Assembly (NCBI RefSeq): GCF_015910445.1
Contig: NZ_CP048882.1
Location: forward strand, 6,197,501-6,261,500
Direction: 5' to 3'
DNA from: Streptomyces bathyalis
GTDB lineage: Bacteria; Actinomycetota; Actinomycetes; Streptomycetales; Streptomycetaceae
DNA: 64,000 bases
The position numbers were made by a program, and so were the translations under genes. The notes beneath the pieces were generated by a model, which saw nothing but the letters and a program-made list of their open reading frames with translations, was not told the DNA's origin and did not search any database. Positions 1 to 8,143 of the stretch are shown piece after piece (the stretch's first letter is position 1; every line of letters starts with the position of its first letter).

Positions 1-2418
1 GCACCGGAGGCCCTGCTGCGGTCCTTCCTCGACGCCGTTGCCGACACCCTGCCCCGCACCCCGGCGGCGCCGCACGCCGTGGGCGCTCCCTTTGCCGCGT
101 CCGAGCCGCAGCGCCTCCCGGGAGCGCGCGAGTGGGCCGCGGAGGTCGCGGCAGGCATGGATGTGGGCGTGCGGATCTCCCTCCGCCTCGACCTCGCGGC
201 CCACGACCTGTTCGACAGGGGCCCGGACGAGGAAGGCGCGGGCGGTGAATCGGGCAGCGAATCCGGCGGTGACCGGGTCCGCAGGGGTTCGGCGGCCGTC
301 GTGCAGGTGCACAGCCTTGCCGATCCCGTGCTCGTCGCGGACGCGGCCCAACTCTGGGCGGGAGCCGACCACTTCGGCCCGCGCGCCCGCATCGACACCC
401 TGCTCGGGCTGCGCCGCGCCTCCCGCGTGTGGCCGCCGCTCGGACGGCTGCTGGAGCGTCCCGTCCCTGACGTGCTGCCGCTGTCGGAGGACGAGGTGAG
501 CGACCTGCTCGGCAGAGCCGCCACGCGGCTCGCGGCCGCCGGCGTCGCGGTGCACTGGCCGCGCGAGGTGGCACGTGAACTGACCGCGACCGCCGTGATC
601 CGTCCCGCCCCCGGCACGGCCTCGGACGGATTCGGCTTCTTCGAGGCGGACGAACTGCTCCAGTTCCGCTGGCAGTTGGCGCTCAGCGGCCAGCAGCTCA
701 GCGAGGCCGAGATGGATGCGCTGGCCGAGGCCCACCGGCCTGTCGTACGGCTGCGCGGCCAGTGGGTGCTGGTCGACCCCGGGCTCGTACGCAAGGCGCG
801 CAAGCGCAACCTGGGCCTGCTGGAACCCGCCGACGCCCTGTCCGCCGCGCTCACCGGTTCCGCGGAGGTCGACGGGGAGAGCGTCGAGGCCGTCCCGGTC
901 GGCTCCCTGGCGAAGCTGCGCGCACGCCTGCGCGCCGAACCACCCCCGCTCGCCCAGCCGGAAGGCTTGCATGCCACCCTCCGCGACTACCAACTGCGGG
1001 GTCTGGCCTGGCTCGACCTGATGACGTCCCTCGGCCTGGGCGGCTGTCTCGCCGACGACATGGGGCTCGGCAAGACCGTCACGCTCATCGCGCTCCACCT
1101 GCACCGCGCGCGGTCGGGTTCGCGGGCGCCCACCCTCGTCGTCTGCCCGGCCTCGCTCCTGGGCAACTGGCAACGGGAGATCGAACGCTTCGCGCCGGAG
1201 GTGCCGGTGCGCAGGTTCCACGGCTCCGAGCGCAGCCTCCCGGGGACGGTCCAGGAAGACTCCGGCGCCGGCGGCTTCGTCCTCACCACCTACGGCACGA
1301 TGCGCTCCAGCGCCTCCGAACTGGCCGCGCAGCGCTGGGGGTTGGTCGTCGCCGACGAGGCGCAGCACGTGAAGAACCCGCACTCCGCCACGGCCAAGGC
1401 GCTGCGGACGCTCCCCGCTCCCGCACGGGTGGCTCTCACCGGCACACCCGTCGAGAACAACCTCTCCGAACTGTGGGCGCTCCTCGACTGGACCACACCG
1501 GGGCTGCTCGGTCCGCTCAAGTCCTTCCGCGCACGGCACGCCCGCGCCGTGGAGAGCGGTGAGGACGAGGAGGCGACGCGGCGCCTGGCGCGCCTGGTCG
1601 GGCCGTTCCTGCTGCGGCGCAGGAAGTCCGATCCGGGCATCGCCCCCGAGCTGCCGCCGAAGACCGAGACGGACCACCCCGTCGGGCTCGTACGCGAACA
1701 GGCCGGGCTCTACGAGGCCGTCGTACGCGAGACCATGGCCAGGATCGAGGCGTCGGAGGGCATGGCTCGCCGTGGTCTGGTGATGAAGCTGCTGACCGCG
1801 CTCAAGCAGATCTGCAACCACCCGGCGCAGTATCTGAAGCAGGCCGCGGTGGCACCGGGCCGCGAGGGCGGCACCGTGATCGCGGGCCGGTCCGGCAAGC
1901 TGGAGCTGCTGGACGAACTGCTGGAGGTCATCCTCGCCGAGGACGACGCGGTCCTGGTCTTCACGCAGTACGTGGAGATGGCACGGCTCATCGAGCGCCA
2001 TCTGCAACAGCGGGGCGTGCCAGCGCAGTTGCTGCACGGCGGAACGCCCGTCGCACGGCGCGAGGAGATGGTCGCCGGTTTCCAGAGCGGCGAAGTCCCG
2101 GTGTTCCTGCTGTCGTTGAAGGCCGCCGGCACCGGCCTGAATCTCACGCGCGCCGCGCACGTCATCCACTACGACCGCTGGTGGAACCCTGCCGTGGAGG
2201 AGCAGGCCACCGACCGTGCCTACCGCATCGGGCAGACGCAGCCCGTACAGGTGCACCGCATCATCACCGAGGGGACGGTCGAGGAGCGGATCGCTCAGCT
2301 GCTCGACGCCAAACGGGAGTTGGCCGACGCGGTACTCGACGGCGGCGAGGCGGCGGCGCTGTCCGAGCTGAGCGATGCGGAGCTGGCCGATCTCGTCTCC
2401 CTGAGGAGGACGGTATGA
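1..2418 (+). CDS. SNF2-family DEAD/DEAH ATPase/helicase, 5' end cut by window
   Basis: The frame is open from base 1, so the start lies upstream; about 805 residues are visible. The C-terminal part carries the SNF2 motor. Walker A (DDMGLGKT) is near 1058-1077, the Walker B variant DEAQ near 1354, motif III TGTPVENNLSELW near 1438-1478, and the C-terminal lobe has the SLKAAGTGLNL and QATDRAYRIGQ motifs (about 2115-2235). The region upstream of the motor resembles the bacterial SNF2-associated N-terminal domain. Bacterial Rad54/RapA-like SNF2 proteins use ATP to move along duplex DNA or remodel nucleoprotein; the substrate here is unknown. The stop codon overlaps the next gene's start (ATGA), so the two are translationally coupled. 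That neighbour is a SWIM zinc-finger protein, a pairing often seen in actinobacteria and suggesting a joint DNA-directed function. Family assignment is secure; the role is inference. Confidence 0.93.
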   Translation, partial: APEALLRSFLDAVADTLPRTPAAPHAVGAPFAASEPQRLPGAREWAAEVAAGMDVGVRISLRLDLAAHDLFDRGPDEEGAGGESGSESGGDRVRRGSAAVVQVHSLADPVLVADAAQLWAGADHFGPRARIDTLLGLRRASRVWPPLGRLLERPVPDVLPLSEDEVSDLLGRAATRLAAAGVAVHWPREVARELTATAVIRPAPGTASDGFGFFEADELLQFRWQLALSGQQLSEAEMDALAEAHRPVVRLRGQWVLVDPGLVRKARKRNLGLLEPADALSAALTGSAEVDGESVEAVPVGSLAKLRARLRAEPPPLAQPEGLHATLRDYQLRGLAWLDLMTSLGLGGCLADDMGLGKTVTLIALHLHRARSGSRAPTLVVCPASLLGNWQREIERFAPEVPVRRFHGSERSLPGTVQEDSGAGGFVLTTYGTMRSSASELAAQRWGLVVADEAQHVKNPHSATAKALRTLPAPARVALTGTPVENNLSELWALLDWTTPGLLGPLKSFRARHARAVESGEDEEATRRLARLVGPFLLRRRKSDPGIAPELPPKTETDHPVGLVREQAGLYEAVVRETMARIEASEGMARRGLVMKLLTALKQICNHPAQYLKQAAVAPGREGGTVIAGRSGKLELLDELLEVILAEDDAVLVFTQYVEMARLIERHLQQRGVPAQLLHGGTPVARREEMVAGFQSGEVPVFLLSLKAAGTGLNLTRAAHVIHYDRWWNPAVEEQATDRAYRIGQTQPVQVHRIITEGTVEERIAQLLDAKRELADAVLDGGEAAALSELSDAELADLVSLRRTV

Positions 2419-3797
2419 CCGGGCCCGGGACCGCGCCGGGCGGCTTCGCCGCGGGCCGCGGCCACGGGGTCGCCCGCCCCGGCGTCGCGCGCACGCGCAG
2501 CCTCCCGCCCGCGCCTCCCCGCCCGGGCGCGCGCGGGCCCTTCGCCGACTCGTGGTGGGGCGACGCATGGGTGCGGGCCCTGGAGGAGTCCTCGATGGAC
2601 GCGGGCCGGCTCTCGCGGGGCCGCACATACGCACGCGGCGGGTACGTCGGGACGATCACGGTCACGCCCGGCCGGATCGCTGCGCCCGTCAGCGGCAGCC
2701 GTCCCCGTCCGTACCGCACCGTGATCCGTTCGCAGGTGCTGACGGACCCGGAATGGGACGCGTTCCTGGACGCCGTCTGTGCTCAACCCGCCCATATCGC
2801 CGCCCTGTTGGACAAGGACATGCCGCACGAGCTCGTTGACGCGGCCACCGCCGCAGGGGTGCGGCTCTTGCCGGGGCCCGGCGATCTGGACCCCGCCTGC
2901 TCCTGCCCCGACAACGGGCGTCCCTGCAAGCACGGGGCCGCCTTGTGCTACCAGACGGCGCGTTTCCTGGACTCCGATCCGTTCGTGCTGCTGCTTCTGC
3001 GCGGCCGGGACGAGGAGGAACTTCTCGACGAACTCGCCCGGCGCAACGCGAAATCGAGCGCGCGCGACGCCCATGACGCACGCGGCAACCACCCTGTGGA
3101 CGCTGGGCACGATGACCTCGACCACGCGCAGAGCACCCGGAATGCGGCCACTTCCGGAGTGCCGGCGCGCGACGTGCTGGCCACCTCCGTACGTCCTCCC
3201 CTGCCGGCACCTCTCGAGCCGCCCTCCGTGCCCGGCGAACCGCCCCTGCTGCCCGAACTACCGGGCGCACCTGAGCCGTTGGACCTCACCTTCCTCGCCA
3301 CCGACGCGGCGAGGCGGGCCCACACCGCACTGACGACGACCGGTCACGCGGGGCTCGTACCGCTCCCGCCGCGCCACGACGCGATCCGGCTGGCGGCCAC
3401 CCACCCCGACCTCACCGGCCGCGGCACCCTCTCCGCGCGGTTCGCCCGGCTCGCCCGCGAGAGCGGCCATACGGCGCCCGCCCTCGCGCGGGCAGCCGCG
3501 GCCTGGCGGCAGGGGAGTGAGGGGCTGTCCGTGCTGGAGTCCGACTGGGACCCGCCGGCAGGCGACTTCGACCGTGCACGCGGGGCCTTGGCCGCGGCCG
3601 ATCTGCCTCGGATGTCGATCCGGCGCAACCGCCTCACCGACCCCACCGGCACCTTCCAGCTCCGCTACGGCCGCGACAGCCGCTGGTACCCGTACCGCAG
3701 CGAGAGGACCGGCGGCGCGGGGTCCGAGGAGTGGTGGCCGGAGGGCCCTTCGGACACCGACCCGGCGGCCGCGTTGACAGCGCTGATGGCGGGCTGA
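2415..3797 (+). CDS. SWIM zinc-finger protein coupled to the SNF2 ATPase
   Basis: This 460-residue protein starts at the ATG in the ATGA overlap with the SNF2 gene. An open frame continues upstream inside that gene but is not needed. Its diagnostic feature is the SWIM zinc site C162-x-C164-x6-C171-x-H173 (CSCPDNGRPCKH), a fold that binds DNA or protein. The N-terminal 40 residues are Pro/Arg/Gly-rich and probably disordered. The conserved stretch beginning FADSWWGDAWVRALE is typical of actinobacterial SWIM proteins. The middle (about 215-310) is variable, and the C-terminal 150 residues are rich in Ala and Arg. SWIM proteins are regularly encoded next to SNF2 helicases, where they may act as DNA-targeting subunits; this is inferred from context. 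No catalytic residues are visible. Confidence 0.9.
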   Translation: MTGPGTAPGGFAAGRGHGVARPGVARTRSLPPAPPRPGARGPFADSWWGDAWVRALEESSMDAGRLSRGRTYARGGYVGTITVTPGRIAAPVSGSRPRPYRTVIRSQVLTDPEWDAFLDAVCAQPAHIAALLDKDMPHELVDAATAAGVRLLPGPGDLDPACSCPDNGRPCKHGAALCYQTARFLDSDPFVLLLLRGRDEEELLDELARRNAKSSARDAHDARGNHPVDAGHDDLDHAQSTRNAATSGVPARDVLATSVRPPLPAPLEPPSVPGEPPLLPELPGAPEPLDLTFLATDAARRAHTALTTTGHAGLVPLPPRHDAIRLAATHPDLTGRGTLSARFARLARESGHTAPALARAAAAWRQGSEGLSVLESDWDPPAGDFDRARGALAAADLPRMSIRRNRLTDPTGTFQLRYGRDSRWYPYRSERTGGAGSEEWWPEGPSDTDPAAALTALMAG

Positions 3798-3882
3798 GAG
3801 GACGCGGCCCGAACCCGTTCCGAGCTGCCCGTCGATACCATCAAGTGCGGTGGGTGCACGTGGACTTCGGAGGGGGAGAGGC

Positions 3883-4266
3883 ATGGACACTGCTTCAGCG
3901 GGAGCGATCGCGGCGGCCGTCAGCGCGGCGGCCGCCTCCGCCGGCACGGAAGCAGGCAGACACGCGTGGGAGTCACTGCTGGACCTGTGCCGGCGCATCG
4001 GGAGGGGGCGGCCGGGCGCCGAGATCGCGTTGCCCGACGACGCGGGCGACGAGGATCAGGTCCGTCAGCTGACCACCGGAGTGATCGACGAGAGCGAGAG
4101 GGACGAAGCCTTCGCCGCCGATCTGGAGAGGTGGGCCGGGGAGCACGGGTTCACCGTCCGCATCGAGCGGGGCAGCGTCCACAACACCGTCTCCGGCAAC
4201 GCCCGTATCAGCGGCCCCGTCATCCAGGGCCGCGACTTCTCGGGGCCGATCAGCTTCGGCGGCTAG
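3883..4266 (+). CDS. Small hypothetical protein with a Gly-rich repeat-like tail
   Basis: This is a 127-residue protein of unknown function. The ATG at 3883 follows a purine-rich site (GGGGGAGAGG, 3872-3881), which decides it over the upstream in-frame start. The N-terminal third (MDTASAGAIAAAVSAAAASA) is Ala-rich and may form a helix. The middle is acidic (EIALPDDAGDEDQV, then DESERDEAF). The last 30 residues carry a periodic motif (NARISGPVIQGRDFSGPISF) that looks like short turns of a beta-helix or a beta-hairpin ladder. Similar tails occur in actinobacterial small proteins from conflict- or effector-type gene neighbourhoods, but I cannot confirm a family by eye. It follows the SWIM gene by 85 bases and ends 51 bases from the convergent NUDIX gene. 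No signal peptide or membrane segment is seen. Confidence 0.7.
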   Translation: MDTASAGAIAAAVSAAAASAGTEAGRHAWESLLDLCRRIGRGRPGAEIALPDDAGDEDQVRQLTTGVIDESERDEAFAADLERWAGEHGFTVRIERGSVHNTVSGNARISGPVIQGRDFSGPISFGG

Positions 4267-4317
4267 ACCGCGCGCTTCGGCGAGCCTGAATCATCTCCGT
4301 CCGTCGCCCGACGCCCC

Positions 4318-4845
4318 TCAGCGGTCATGGACGGCGGACGGGGGAACGCCGGCCTCGGTGAACAGCCGGCGGTGGAAGGGGCCGAGGCCGTCGGGGACGG
4401 TCACGGAACGGAATGCCTCACGTGCCGGCAGCAGACGGCGGTGGGCCATCTCGAACTGCGGGTCCCACGGCTCCAGTTGCACCTCTGCCCGCCACATCGA
4501 CCGGACCAGCACCAGGCCCTTCTGGTGGCCTCGGACGCACACGCCGCGGCTGTACCCGAGGAGGCGGCAGCCCGTCACCTCACAGCAGGCTTCCTCGCGT
4601 ACCTCGCGGCGCATCGTCTCGGCCCACTGCTCGTTCCGCTCGGGGCGGCCTGCTGGCAGACCCCAGCGCCGGCCGTCGCGGCTGACCACGACGATCCGGT
4701 CGCCCGCGAAACACACCGCCTCGGCGCCGTGCGGAGTGCCCGGCGGCGGGTCAGGAGGCGGATGCCACGCGATGTGCCACGTCTGGCCGTTGATGGCCGC
4801 GTCGAAGCCGACGCCGTCCTCGGCGGTTTCGGCGTGCTCGTCCAT
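4318..4845 (-). CDS. NUDIX hydrolase
   Basis: This 175-residue protein has a complete NUDIX box: G66-x5-E72-x7-R80-E81-x2-E84-E85-x-C87. The final hydrophobic/Gly position is Ala-Cys, but all metal-binding glutamates are present. NUDIX enzymes cleave a nucleoside diphosphate linked to another group; the substrate cannot be read from the sequence. The ATG at 4845 was chosen because GAGAGGACC lies directly before it; a longer in-frame extension to 4914 lacks such a site. The gene lies 88 bases downstream of the helicase stop on the same strand, with a hairpin between them, so it may be read partly from the helicase promoter. It converges with the small gene ending at 4266. Confidence 0.87.
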   Translation of the reverse strand: MDEHAETAEDGVGFDAAINGQTWHIAWHPPPDPPPGTPHGAEAVCFAGDRIVVVSRDGRRWGLPAGRPERNEQWAETMRREVREEACCEVTGCRLLGYSRGVCVRGHQKGLVLVRSMWRAEVQLEPWDPQFEMAHRRLLPAREAFRSVTVPDGLGPFHRRLFTEAGVPPSAVHDR

Positions 4846-4886
4846 GGTCCTCTCCAGCGGAAGCTCGGAGGCGCGGAAGCAGAGGG

Positions 4887-4907
4887 CGGCGCCCGTGCAG
4901 GGCGCCG
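4887..4907 (-). terminator. GC-rich hairpin after the helicase gene
   Basis: An 8-bp perfect stem (CGGCGCCC/GGGCGCCG) with a 5-nt loop lies between the helicase stop (4934) and the NUDIX start (4845). There is no T-tract, so it may be a weak terminator or an mRNA-stabilising hairpin. Confidence 0.35.
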
Positions 4908-4933
4908 TTCTCAAGCTTCCTGTGAGGCTCCGC

Positions 4934-7900
4934 TCACTGCCACGTCATCCGCATCGCCGTCGTGACCTCGAGCGGTGAGCCACCCGCCTGGGCGGCGAGG
5001 ACGCCCGCTCCCTCCGGCCCGCGCGTATAGAGGGGTGTGCCCGTGCTGACGTACGTGTTCCAGGCACCCGCGAAGAGGTCCGCGAGGCGGCGGTTCTCCG
5101 CGAGCGGGCCGGGCACGGCGTGGTGGACGACCGCGTTCGCGGCGGGCCTGCGGCACAGCGTGCGGAAAGCCGCACCCACGGTGGGACGCGGCAGGAGATG
5201 GCGGGGCATCACATAGCGGGGTGAGGTCAGCGGGGAGACGGCCTCGTCGAAGGCGGTCGCGAAGAGCGAGGACGCCTCAAGAGGCACCCCGTCCAGCTCG
5301 ACGCGGTAGGCCCCGGTCTCGTCGGGCTCGAAGGAGACACCCTCCGAACCGCGCGGTACCAGACCGGCCTTGTGCAGTGCCTCCGCCGTGGCCCAGGCGA
5401 TGTGCACGAGCACGGGTGCCTCCGCCACTGCCTCCAGATGCCGCCGCACCACGGCCGTGCGGGTCGTGGTGTACGCGGCGCACGCCGCGAGGCCGCCGGC
5501 CGCGGCGGCGAGCGTGCCGGGAAGCGCGGCGGCCGCGGAAGCCACCGTCCCGAGCGCCCCGGCGAACGCCGCACCGGGAACGACCGCACGGGAGAGCACC
5601 GAGCCGGAGGACGGACGGGCCGGACGGACCCCTTGCGGCGCGGGAACCGCCGCCGGATGCGTGCCAGGTCGTGCCACGGGGGCGGCGGCCCTCGTGCGGG
5701 GGACGGTCACCCGGACCGTGTGGATCAACTCGTCCTCGTACGGCTCGCCGAGCCGCCACCGCTCCCGTACCTCGTCGCGGGCGGCGGCGCGCTGGAGCAT
5801 CGTGACGTTGAAACGGTCGAACTCCGTTGTGGGAGGCGGGGCGTAAGGGGACAGCTCGGGGTGGACGTGCGGAACGCCGACCATGACCTCACCCGCGTCC
5901 GTCAGCCCGAGATAGCCGTCGTGCTTGCGGACGAAGCGGCTCCAGTCGTGGTCGCCGCGCGGATGCGCGTCCGCGACGCACACCACCGACCAGGTGTTGG
6001 CGACCTTGCGGGGATCGTCCGGGTCGAGCCGCAGCGCACGTCCCCGCGTCTGGACGACCGCGGTGGGCGTCGTCGCCTCGGTGAGATCGATCAGCGTGTT
6101 GACCCGGCGGGCGTCCCAGCCCTCGCCGAGCATGCCGCGGGTACCGATGAGCACGCGTGTGCCGCCCCGCTCGAAGAAGCGGGTCACGAGCTCGACCCAG
6201 CGTCGGCTGTTCCAGCCGGATGTGCCCGCGAGGCGGACGAGCGGTCCCGGGCCGGCCGCGACGCCGGCAACGCACGGGTCCCCGGCTTCCGGAACACCCT
6301 CGCCATGACCGCTCGTACCGCCGCCGACGGATCCGCTGCCCGCGTCCAGCGGCTCGATGCCCAGCTCCATCCCGGGAGGGCCGGCCTCACGGCAGTAGGC
6401 CATCAGCTGCTCCGCGGTCTCCCGTGACGCGGCCACCGTTCGGCCCGTCACCAGCACCGGATCGAGCGATGCCGTGCGTGGATCGGCCGCCAGTTCCTCC
6501 AGCACCAGTACCGCCGAACCGGCCTGAGCCTCCAGCACTCCGGTCAGCCGCACGGGCAGCGTCGCCGTCGCTCGCTCGTGGTCGCAGACGACGACAGCGC
6601 GCAGCTGCTCGCCGAGAGCCGCGTCCTCCGCCGCGAGGATCTCCTTCACGGCCTGCGGTTTGGCCGCGCTGCGGGCCAGCACCCGGTCGACGGGCGAGCG
6701 GCCGCCGCGGATGCCGCGTGCCGTCAACTGGTGCCCCACGGACGGGAGTGCCTTCCGCAGCGCCTCCAGAACCTCGGCGTCACGTGGCGAACCGCTGCGG
6801 CGCAGACAGTGCCGCACCCAGTCGTCCAGCAGCAGCACCCAGTCGTCCGCGCCGGGTGGCCGCCGGTGCTCCTCGTGCGGCCGCGCCCCTTCGGGCAGGG
6901 CGAGGAGCCCCGCGTGGTGGAACCGCAGTGCGGACGCGGTGAGTTCGGGACGTTCGCGTACCAGCCGGGACCAGGGCACGCGTGCTCCGTCGGGACCCCG
7001 GCGGATGACGAAGCGCTCGTCCAGCCAGCCGAGGAAGGGCCGGTCGGCGAAGCCGGGGTCGAGGAGACCGGTCGTCAGCTCGGTGAACCGTTCGGCCTCG
7101 GCGGCGAGCCAGTCCGCCTCGACGGGGGTGGGCGCGGTCAGCCAGCACAGTTCCGCGTACGGGGCGAGGTTCCCCTCCCGTACGGCGGCGGGGATCGAGG
7201 GACCCTGCACGGCGGGGCCGAAGAGCTCGGCCACCAGCTCGGCCTGTGCGGGTGAGAGCCGGTCGGGAGGTGTGGCGGTGAGGCCGATGACCGTGGCGTC
7301 GGGAAGCTCACGCAGCAGCTCGGCCAGCAACTCGCCCCAGGTGTCGAGGAGATGGTGACACTCATCGAGGAGGAGCGTGAACGTCCCCGTGCGGCGCAGC
7401 GCTTCGACGAGTTCGAGGCCCTGCGGACGGAGTCTGTGCAGATGGCGGACCGCAGCCGTGCTTGAGCCCGCCGAGTTCCGCTGCCTCCGCTCGCTGCCGT
7501 CCTCGTCGATCTCGGCGTCGGGGTCGAAGGAGGCGAGCGACTGGTAAGTGAGCACGGTGACGGGGGAGTTGAGGCCGCGGTCCGTGCCGGCGGGCACGGT
7601 CCTCGTGGTTTCGCCGGATCCTGCGTCGGCGTCCGCCGGGTCGCCGGTGCCTGCGTCGGGAACGAACGCCTCCCACGTCCGGAGCCACTGGCCCTGTATC
7701 GCGGTGTTCGGTGTGAGGACCACGACGGGGGCGCCGAGCCTGCGTGCGGCCTCGAGTCCCGTCAGCGTCTTTCCCGTGCCGGGCGGCAACACGACCCAGG
7801 CACGCGCCTGTTGAGGCGAACCGCCGGAGCCGGCCGCCTGGCCGGAGTCCCCGTCGGCCCTGGCGGGCTCGCCAACTGCCGCGCATCCGCGGGTCACCGG

Positions 7901-7987
7901 CGTGAGGCGCGCCAGCGCGTCCTCCTGGTGCTTGCGCAGCGCGTACGGCGGGCGCAGGCGGCTCATGGCCTCGGCGAGGGAGTTCAC
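4934..7987 (-). CDS. DEAD/DEAH-box helicase with a hydrophobic C-terminal segment
   Basis: This is a superfamily 2 helicase of about 1017 residues. Visible motifs are Walker A in LPPGTGKT, Walker B as DECH (LLDECHHLLD), motif III TATPP, and in the second lobe GTRGMLGEGWDARRVN followed by QTRGRALR (motif VI). The layout resembles restriction-type or UvrB-like helicases acting on DNA, but no nuclease motif is seen. The GTG at 7987 is favoured because a -10-like TACCGT lies 6 bases upstream, as expected of a leaderless mRNA, and no ribosome-binding site is visible; ATG 7966 is the alternative. After the motor there is an Ala/Gly-rich hydrophobic stretch (about 5450-5580), unusual for a helicase, then a 130-residue tail. 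Function is unknown; a role in DNA metabolism or defence is possible. Confidence 0.87.
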   Translation of the reverse strand: MNSLAEAMSRLRPPYALRKHQEDALARLTPVTRGCAAVGEPARADGDSGQAAGSGGSPQQARAWVVLPPGTGKTLTGLEAARRLGAPVVVLTPNTAIQGQWLRTWEAFVPDAGTGDPADADAGSGETTRTVPAGTDRGLNSPVTVLTYQSLASFDPDAEIDEDGSERRQRNSAGSSTAAVRHLHRLRPQGLELVEALRRTGTFTLLLDECHHLLDTWGELLAELLRELPDATVIGLTATPPDRLSPAQAELVAELFGPAVQGPSIPAAVREGNLAPYAELCWLTAPTPVEADWLAAEAERFTELTTGLLDPGFADRPFLGWLDERFVIRRGPDGARVPWSRLVRERPELTASALRFHHAGLLALPEGARPHEEHRRPPGADDWVLLLDDWVRHCLRRSGSPRDAEVLEALRKALPSVGHQLTARGIRGGRSPVDRVLARSAAKPQAVKEILAAEDAALGEQLRAVVVCDHERATATLPVRLTGVLEAQAGSAVLVLEELAADPRTASLDPVLVTGRTVAASRETAEQLMAYCREAGPPGMELGIEPLDAGSGSVGGGTSGHGEGVPEAGDPCVAGVAAGPGPLVRLAGTSGWNSRRWVELVTRFFERGGTRVLIGTRGMLGEGWDARRVNTLIDLTEATTPTAVVQTRGRALRLDPDDPRKVANTWSVVCVADAHPRGDHDWSRFVRKHDGYLGLTDAGEVMVGVPHVHPELSPYAPPPTTEFDRFNVTMLQRAAARDEVRERWRLGEPYEDELIHTVRVTVPRTRAAAPVARPGTHPAAVPAPQGVRPARPSSGSVLSRAVVPGAAFAGALGTVASAAAALPGTLAAAAGGLAACAAYTTTRTAVVRRHLEAVAEAPVLVHIAWATAEALHKAGLVPRGSEGVSFEPDETGAYRVELDGVPLEASSLFATAFDEAVSPLTSPRYVMPRHLLPRPTVGAAFRTLCRRPAANAVVHHAVPGPLAENRRLADLFAGAWNTYVSTGTPLYTRGPEGAGVLAAQAGGSPLEVTTAMRMTWQ

Positions 7988-7993
7988 GCACGT

Positions 7994-7999
7994 ACGGTA
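7994..7999 (-). promoter_or_regulatory. Putative -10 of a leaderless helicase transcript
   Basis: TACCGT on the minus strand ends 6 bases before the GTG at 7987, which would place transcription initiation at the start codon. No convincing -35 and no DNA-damage motif was found here. Confidence 0.35.
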
Positions 8000-8104
8000 G
8001 GGCGGCCCGCGAGCGCTCCGGGCAGCGGGGCTCGCTCCCCCAGCTACCGCTGGGAGGTGCCCCGAACCGCGCCGGAGCACTCACGGAGCAGTCCGGATGA
8101 ACCG

Positions 8105-8139
8105 GCCCGGCCGGCGAGCAGCCTGCCCGCCGGCCGGGC
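8105..8139 (-). terminator. Terminator of the secreted peptidase gene
   Basis: A perfect 12-bp stem (GCCCGGCCGGCG at 8105-8116 pairing with 8128-8139) and an 11-nt loop lie 4 bases beyond the stop of the minus-strand peptidase gene. There is no U-tract, as usual in Streptomyces. Confidence 0.75.
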
Positions 8140-8143
8140 GGTG

